Shown here one piece after another: positions 59,131 through 64,000 of a stretch of 64,000 bases of DNA (its first letter is position 1; each line of letters starts with the position of its first letter). This DNA comes from G963665495 sp963677785 (GTDB taxonomy: Bacteria; Desulfobacterota; Desulfovibrionia; Desulfovibrionales; Desulfovibrionaceae), in contig CAXXDH010000003.1 of NCBI GenBank assembly GCA_963677785.2, positions 434,001 to 498,000 of the forward strand, in the 5' to 3' direction. Below the pieces are notes generated by a model that saw only the letters and a program-made list of their open reading frames with translations, was not told where the DNA came from and made no database searches. The position numbers and the translations under genes were made by a program.

Positions 59131-60507
59131 ATGGACACAAACCTGGTTTACGATGCAACCATTGTCGGGGGGGGGCCTGCCGGGCTTGCTGTCGGCTCCG
59201 AATTGTCCGCCGACCACAACATCTTGCTTGTTGATAAAGATGTGGCCGGAAAAACAACAAAAAGCTGGTTCGTGCCGCTCAATGTCGTCGACCCTAAAGT
59301 CGAGCCCTTTACCTACAACGGCGTCACAACCTTCATGACCCAAACTTACGGCGGCGCCAATCTGAACTGGCGGGCCGAACTGTTCGACCGCTATCCCTAT
59401 ATCGATGAACATGCCCTGCTGGAGCACTGGACCAAGGTCATCAAAGACAACGGCTCGGGCATTCTGGATCATTGCGCGTACAATTCGCACAGCGTTGCGG
59501 ACGGCATTGCCAGCGTGGAAACATCCCAGGGCACATTCCGTACGCGGTTGTTGATAGACGCCTCCGGGTACAACTCGCCGATTGTGGAAAAATATCACAT
59601 CGACCGTGCCAATGACTACTGGTGGTCGGTCTACGGCAGTGTTGGAGAACATCCCAACGGACTGAACGGCATGAAAGTGGGCGACTACATGCTCTGGCAG
59701 ACGTTTGAGGATTCCACTGCCGACCACGATGCGTCCATGGCGAGCGGACGCCCTGTTTTTGAATATGAAATTCTCGACGAATCTACGTCCTTTTCATTTG
59801 TCTTCTACCTGCGCAAAGAGCGCATGCCGCTTGAAGTCATGGAAAAAGAATACATGAAAGTCATTCGCGACGAGCCCACCACCGGCAATTTCCATAATCT
59901 GCGTATCAAGGAACTGAAGCACGGGTGGTACCCGTCCGGTTCCATATCCTCGCAACGTCTGGCGGAAGACCATCTGCTGTTTATCGGCGACGCCGGATGC
60001 TGGACAACGCCCTGCGGTTGGGGAATGACGTTCATTCTGGACAATTACCGATTCTTCTCCGGGCAGGTACGCGAGCTGCTCGACAAGAACACGCTCGACA
60101 AAAAGAGCCTGCTATCCGTACCGCACTACAAGGTGCACGAGAAATATGAGGTTCTCCTGGACGCCATTGTCACCCATTTTCTTTCCAATGCCACAGCTTC
60201 CCAATTGAACCGGTTCATCAACCTGTTTGAAAAAATTCCCAAGATACTTTGCGAAAAAGTCTTCACCCTTTGCATCACGCGTGAGGAAGTGCAGACCATG
60301 GCAAAGGCCATGTTCAAGGAATTCAGCCCAATGGAGCTGGTCCGGGTCCTGAAAAAGGACGACTACATACTCCTTCTCGAGGAGGCGCGCTATTTTGTGG
60401 AGGACGCTCTTCTCACTGAATTGCATGACGTTTTTAAACGCCATCACGGCGTCAGCGTCGAAACATATCTGAACAGCGGGTACAATTTCACTAGCCATCG
60501 GACATGA
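59131..60507 (+). CDS. FAD-dependent oxidoreductase, lycopene-cyclase/geranylgeranyl-reductase type
   Basis: 458 aa. It opens with DATIVGGGPAGLAVGSEL, the dinucleotide-binding motif, and has a second FAD motif FIGDAGCWTTPCGWGMTF (about residue 283-300). RTRLLIDASGYNSPIV follows the usual 'DASG' block. The last third (about 330-458) is helical and unfamiliar. Overall it resembles lycopene cyclase-like and GGR-like flavoproteins, but no carotenoid genes are nearby, so the substrate is unknown. The GGDEF gene follows 47 bases later. Confidence 0.7.
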   Translation: MDTNLVYDATIVGGGPAGLAVGSELSADHNILLVDKDVAGKTTKSWFVPLNVVDPKVEPFTYNGVTTFMTQTYGGANLNWRAELFDRYPYIDEHALLEHWTKVIKDNGSGILDHCAYNSHSVADGIASVETSQGTFRTRLLIDASGYNSPIVEKYHIDRANDYWWSVYGSVGEHPNGLNGMKVGDYMLWQTFEDSTADHDASMASGRPVFEYEILDESTSFSFVFYLRKERMPLEVMEKEYMKVIRDEPTTGNFHNLRIKELKHGWYPSGSISSQRLAEDHLLFIGDAGCWTTPCGWGMTFILDNYRFFSGQVRELLDKNTLDKKSLLSVPHYKVHEKYEVLLDAIVTHFLSNATASQLNRFINLFEKIPKILCEKVFTLCITREEVQTMAKAMFKEFSPMELVRVLKKDDYILLLEEARYFVEDALLTELHDVFKRHHGVSVETYLNSGYNFTSHRT

Positions 60508-60554
60508 CAATATTTTTCTCTCAACAAAGGTTGTGATGTACGGAAGGATGCGAC

Positions 60555-61613
60555 ATGAGCGATCTCGTTTTCAAGGAAACCAGCGATTCAAAAAATTTTT
60601 CCGATGCCAAGAACAGAAAAACCTTCAAGGTCATTATCGCGGACGATGAAAAAGATGTGCATGTGGTCACCAAATACGTGCTGCGAAATTACGAATTCCA
60701 GGGACAGAAGCTCGAATTTCTCAGCGCCTATTCCGCCGAGCAGACCAAACAGCTTCTGCGGGAGAACCCGGATGCGTCCCTGATTCTGCTCGACATTGTC
60801 ATGGAAAAGGATGACTCGGGCCTTTCCGTTGCCGAATTCATCCGCGAGGACTTGTGCAACAAGCTCATGCGCATCATCCTGCGTACCGGCCAGCCAGGAC
60901 TGGCGCCGGAAGAAGAAATCATCTCCAAATACGACATCAACGACTACAAGGAAAAGACCGAGCTGACGAGCCTCAAGTTCAAGACGGCCATGACCATGGC
61001 CTTGCGGGCCTATACCGACATAGTCACCATTGATTCGTTCCGGATGATCCTCGAACAGGAAGTACGCGAACGTACGGCCGAACTGGAAGAAAAAAATCGC
61101 GAACTGGCCCGGCTGAACCAGGAACTGGAGCGGCGCGCAACAACGGACGCCCTGACCGGCGCCTACAACAGAATGAAGTTCAACATGGCCCTGGAGACCG
61201 AAATCAAGCGCTCCAAGCGCTACGAACGCCCCATGTCCATAGCCATGTTCGACATTGATTTTTTCAAAAACATCAACGACACCTTCGGACACCATGCCGG
61301 AGACTGCGTCCTGCGCGAGCTGGTGAACGTGGTTTCCAGCCATATCCGGGACTGCGACATCCTTGCCCGCTGGGGAGGAGAAGAGTTCGTGATTCTGTTT
61401 CCCGAAACGCCCCTGGAGGCCTGCCAGATGATCTCGGAAAAACTGCGGGAACAGATTGAAACCACCTGTTTCGACTGTATCGGCAGCCTGACCTGCAGTT
61501 TCGGGATCACGGAATTTTCCCACCAGGACGACCAGGAAACATTGAACAAGCGTATTGACGACGCCCTGTACGAAGCCAAACGTAAAGGCAGAAACCTTGT
61601 TGTCTGCAAATAA
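60555..61613 (+). CDS. response regulator with GGDEF domain (diguanylate cyclase)
   Basis: 352 aa; GGAAGGA precedes the ATG. The receiver (about 23-150) has VIIADDEKD and the phospho-Asp in LILLDIVMEKDD, with a K-containing KEKTELT near its end, as in receivers paired with large AAA-kinase proteins. A coiled linker (VRERTAELEEKNRELARLNQELERR, quoted in part: ELEEKNRELARLNQEL) leads to a GGDEF domain with ARWGGEEF and an intact RxxD inhibitory site (RDCD) five residues before it. It should make c-di-GMP with product feedback. The next gene starts 12 bases after its stop. Confidence 0.93.
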   Translation: MSDLVFKETSDSKNFSDAKNRKTFKVIIADDEKDVHVVTKYVLRNYEFQGQKLEFLSAYSAEQTKQLLRENPDASLILLDIVMEKDDSGLSVAEFIREDLCNKLMRIILRTGQPGLAPEEEIISKYDINDYKEKTELTSLKFKTAMTMALRAYTDIVTIDSFRMILEQEVRERTAELEEKNRELARLNQELERRATTDALTGAYNRMKFNMALETEIKRSKRYERPMSIAMFDIDFFKNINDTFGHHAGDCVLRELVNVVSSHIRDCDILARWGGEEFVILFPETPLEACQMISEKLREQIETTCFDCIGSLTCSFGITEFSHQDDQETLNKRIDDALYEAKRKGRNLVVCK

Positions 61614-61625
61614 GAACGAGCTCCC

Positions 61626-64000
61626 ATGACACAACCTATCGCCGGATTCGATATTCAGGAAAAACTTTTTGAAAACGACCGGACTTTGATCTACCGGGGA
61701 GTCCGCCACAGCGATGGAAAAGCCGTGGCCATCAAAACCGCCAATTCTCCCTATCCGCTCCACGTGGACATGATCCGGCTTAAATACGAACATGATGTCC
61801 TGAACCACCTTGACCTGGACGGCGTTTCCCGGTCGGCCTCCCTGGAAAACTACCAGGACGGCTTTGCCCTGGTATTGGAGTATTTCGACGGCATCACCCT
61901 CCACGAACTGAGCAAAAAAACACTTATCAACCTGAAGCAATTTTTCAATTACGCCGTCGCCCTGGCCACGATCATCGGAAAAGTCCATGAATCCGGCGTG
62001 ATCCACAAAGACGTGAACCCGCATAATATCCTGGTCAACGAAACCAGCGGCGAACTCCAGCTCATCGACTTTCACCTTGCATCATTTCTGGAACAGCAGA
62101 AACAGGAAGCCGTCAGCCCCGGCTCGCTGGAAGGTTCCTTTCCCTACATGTCGCCGGAACAGACCGGCAGAATGAACCGCGGAATAGATTACCGTACGGA
62201 CTATTATTCTCTCGGCGTTTCCCTGTACGAATTGCTCACGGGCAAGCATCCCTTCCAGGCCGACGACGCCATCGGCTGGGTGCATTGCCACATCGCCAAG
62301 ACTCCACCGACCATACGCAGCCTGCGCCGCGACGTGCCCCACGTCATCGAAAACATCATCTTCAAGCTCATGGCCAAAAAAGCCGAGGATCGTTACAACA
62401 GCATCGGCGGCCTGCTCTGGGACCTGGACAATTGCCGCAAGCAACTGGCCAAAACCGGAGACATCGAAAACTTTCCCGTGGGCAGCTGCGACCACTCCAT
62501 CAAATTTCAGATCCCCCAAAAGCTCTACGGCCGCGAACATGAAACCGCGGTGCTGGAGGAATGTTTCACGCGCATCGTGGCCGGCAGCGCAGAGATGTTC
62601 ATGGTCGCCGGATATTCCGGCATCGGCAAATCCGCCCTGGTCAACGAAATCCACAAACCCCTGGTGGAAAAATACGGTTTCTTCATTTCCGGCAAATTCG
62701 ACCAGTTCCAGCGGGACATCCCCTATTCCGCCATGCGCGACGCGTTCCAGGGGCTGTTCAAGCAGCTGCTCATGAGTCCGCAGGACGAGCTGGCCGCCTG
62801 GAAGGACAAGCTGCTGGAGGCTCTCGGACCCAACGGCCAGGTCATCATCGACGTCATACCGGAAGTAGAAAAGATCATGGGGCCGCAACCCCCTGTTCCC
62901 AATCTGGGAACCGAAGAAAACCAAAACCGTTTCAACACGGTTTTTCTCCAGTTCCTCCGGGTTTTTCTGCGCAAGGAACATCCGCTGGTCATTTTTCTCG
63001 ATGATCTGCAATGGGCTGACATCGCGACCCTGAACCTGATCAATACGCTGATGCATTCCGAGGGCAATCAGTACCTGATGCTGATGGGCGCCTACCGGGA
63101 CAATGAAGTCGACCATACGCATCCTTTCATCATGATGATGGACGATATCCGCAAATCAGGCGTTCGTGCGCACACCCTGATTCTGAAAGCCCTGGATCTC
63201 TCGCATCTGAACCAACTCATCTCGGAAACCGTATATACGGACATGGAATCCGTGACTCCGCTATCCCGGCTTGTGCTGGAAAAAACCGGCGGCAACCCCT
63301 TTTTCGCCATCCAGTTTCTAAAAGACCTGCACCACGAGCATCTGCTCGTATACGATGCGCCCAGTCATTGCTGGACCTGGGATATCGACCAGATCAAATC
63401 CCAGGAAATCACCGACAACGTTGTGGAGTTCATGGTCAAGAAGCTGAGAACCCTGCCGGAAGCCACCCAGCACCTGCTGCGTCTGGCAGCCTGCATCGGC
63501 AACAGCTTCAACCTGCACACCGTGGCCATCATCGCCGAAGAGCCGGCCGACAGCGTGGCCAAAAAGCTCTGGCCCGCGGTCACGGAAGGGCTGCTCCTGC
63601 CACAGGGTGACGGACACCTGCAGCTAAAAACCCTGGACGACCGCCTTGCTTCCTTGTCCCAGGAAAAAAACACCGAAGCCGTGGACAAATTTCTCCATGA
63701 CCGCGTACAGCAGGCCGCCTACTCGCTGATCGAAGAAAGCCAGAAACAGATAACCCACCTCACCATTGCCCGGCTGCTTCTGAAGTCCGCCAAAGAAGAA
63801 GACCTGAATTCCATTTGTTTCAGCGTTCTCGAGCATTACAACAAAAGCATCTCGCTGGTGACGGACCCGGAAGAACGGCGCGTCGTGGCCTCGCTGAACG
63901 TCCGGGTGGGACAGCGCGCCAAGGATTCCACAGCCTATTCGCCGGCCTTGCACTATTTCACCGTGGCCGCGGATATCATGGGGGCCGACCCCTGGGACAA
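61626..64000 (+). CDS. Ser/Thr-kinase-like/AAA ATPase signalling protein (3' end outside window)
   Basis: At least 791 codons, running off the end of the window. Residues 1-280 are a protein-kinase-like domain: K37 in AVAIK, H127-K-D129-V-N-P-H-N134 catalytic loop, D148-F-H (the usual DFG is DFH) and SPEQTGRMNR. From about 300 a AAA/STAND-type ATPase follows with Walker A GYSGIGKS (329-336), a KFDQFQRDIPYSA block and LVIFLDDLQWAD. This is the start of the 'trifunctional' kinase-AAA-histidine kinase family, whose GAF and kinase domains would lie beyond 64000. It follows the GGDEF regulator by 12 bases, which is the likely partner. Confidence 0.88.
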   Translation, partial: MTQPIAGFDIQEKLFENDRTLIYRGVRHSDGKAVAIKTANSPYPLHVDMIRLKYEHDVLNHLDLDGVSRSASLENYQDGFALVLEYFDGITLHELSKKTLINLKQFFNYAVALATIIGKVHESGVIHKDVNPHNILVNETSGELQLIDFHLASFLEQQKQEAVSPGSLEGSFPYMSPEQTGRMNRGIDYRTDYYSLGVSLYELLTGKHPFQADDAIGWVHCHIAKTPPTIRSLRRDVPHVIENIIFKLMAKKAEDRYNSIGGLLWDLDNCRKQLAKTGDIENFPVGSCDHSIKFQIPQKLYGREHETAVLEECFTRIVAGSAEMFMVAGYSGIGKSALVNEIHKPLVEKYGFFISGKFDQFQRDIPYSAMRDAFQGLFKQLLMSPQDELAAWKDKLLEALGPNGQVIIDVIPEVEKIMGPQPPVPNLGTEENQNRFNTVFLQFLRVFLRKEHPLVIFLDDLQWADIATLNLINTLMHSEGNQYLMLMGAYRDNEVDHTHPFIMMMDDIRKSGVRAHTLILKALDLSHLNQLISETVYTDMESVTPLSRLVLEKTGGNPFFAIQFLKDLHHEHLLVYDAPSHCWTWDIDQIKSQEITDNVVEFMVKKLRTLPEATQHLLRLAACIGNSFNLHTVAIIAEEPADSVAKKLWPAVTEGLLLPQGDGHLQLKTLDDRLASLSQEKNTEAVDKFLHDRVQQAAYSLIEESQKQITHLTIARLLLKSAKEEDLNSICFSVLEHYNKSISLVTDPEERRVVASLNVRVGQRAKDSTAYSPALHYFTVAADIMGADPWD

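Overview
The window looks like chromosome of a Gram-negative, anaerobic deltaproteobacterium, most likely a Desulfovibrio-like sulfate reducer (inference). The grounds are a type VI secretion system, HypCDE, a HydE-like radical SAM enzyme with nitrogenase-like proteins, an FhlA-type sigma-54 activator, many two-component/GGDEF proteins and a large Ser/Thr-kinase/AAA signalling protein. I saw no rRNA, tRNA, CRISPR array or intact insertion sequence.

Layout. 1-14126 (+) is a T6SS operon in the order tssM (5' part missing), tssA, tssB, tssC, hcp, tssE, tssF, tssG, tssH/clpV, then a gene of unknown function. Convergent to it at 14198-15784 (-) is a protein that looks like a TssB and a TssC fused in one chain. 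16043-16387 is an EmrE-type exporter. 16656-25144 (-) holds a hybrid histidine kinase with an HDOD protein, a helix-hairpin-helix protein, a GyrI-like protein, two membrane proteins and a split ThrE exporter. 25145-29275 is an AT-rich island with two membrane glycosyltransferase-like genes, the second with its start and body in different frames across a poly-T tract. 29662-34559 carries an RND pump, a VKOR-thioredoxin fusion and pyrF.

35251-43960 is the most unusual part: one eight-gene run encoding a [NiFe]-hydrogenase large-subunit homologue with altered metal motifs, a HydE-like radical SAM protein with an altered Cys motif, a NifH-like ATPase, two nitrogenase-component-1-like subunits, and HypC, HypD and HypE. 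No small subunit, HypA/B/F or maturation endopeptidase lies beside it. I do not recognise this combination as a characterised system. My inference is that HypCDE make an Fe(CN)2CO unit for the hydrogenase-like protein, while the nitrogenase-like reductase and the radical SAM enzyme build, modify or use the resulting metal centre.

44121-49435 carries a SRAP-domain protein, a secreted nuclease/phosphatase-fold protein, a type II restriction-modification pair of XcyI type and a Tat-exported L-serine dehydratase. 49499-58388 looks like a polyamine/guanidino-compound module: a PotD-like binding protein next to a membrane kinase with REC and GGDEF domains (similar in principle to NspS-MbaA), an adjacent sigma-54 activator, two sigma-54-type promoters facing the likely targets, an outer-membrane-channel-like protein and an exported amidinotransferase-family enzyme. 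A decayed copy of the sigma-54 activator lies just behind it. 59131-64000 has a lycopene-cyclase-like flavoprotein, a REC-GGDEF protein and the start of a kinase/AAA protein running off the window. Several intergenic gaps carry copies of one palindromic repeat with TGCCTCCGGCGGC-like arms.
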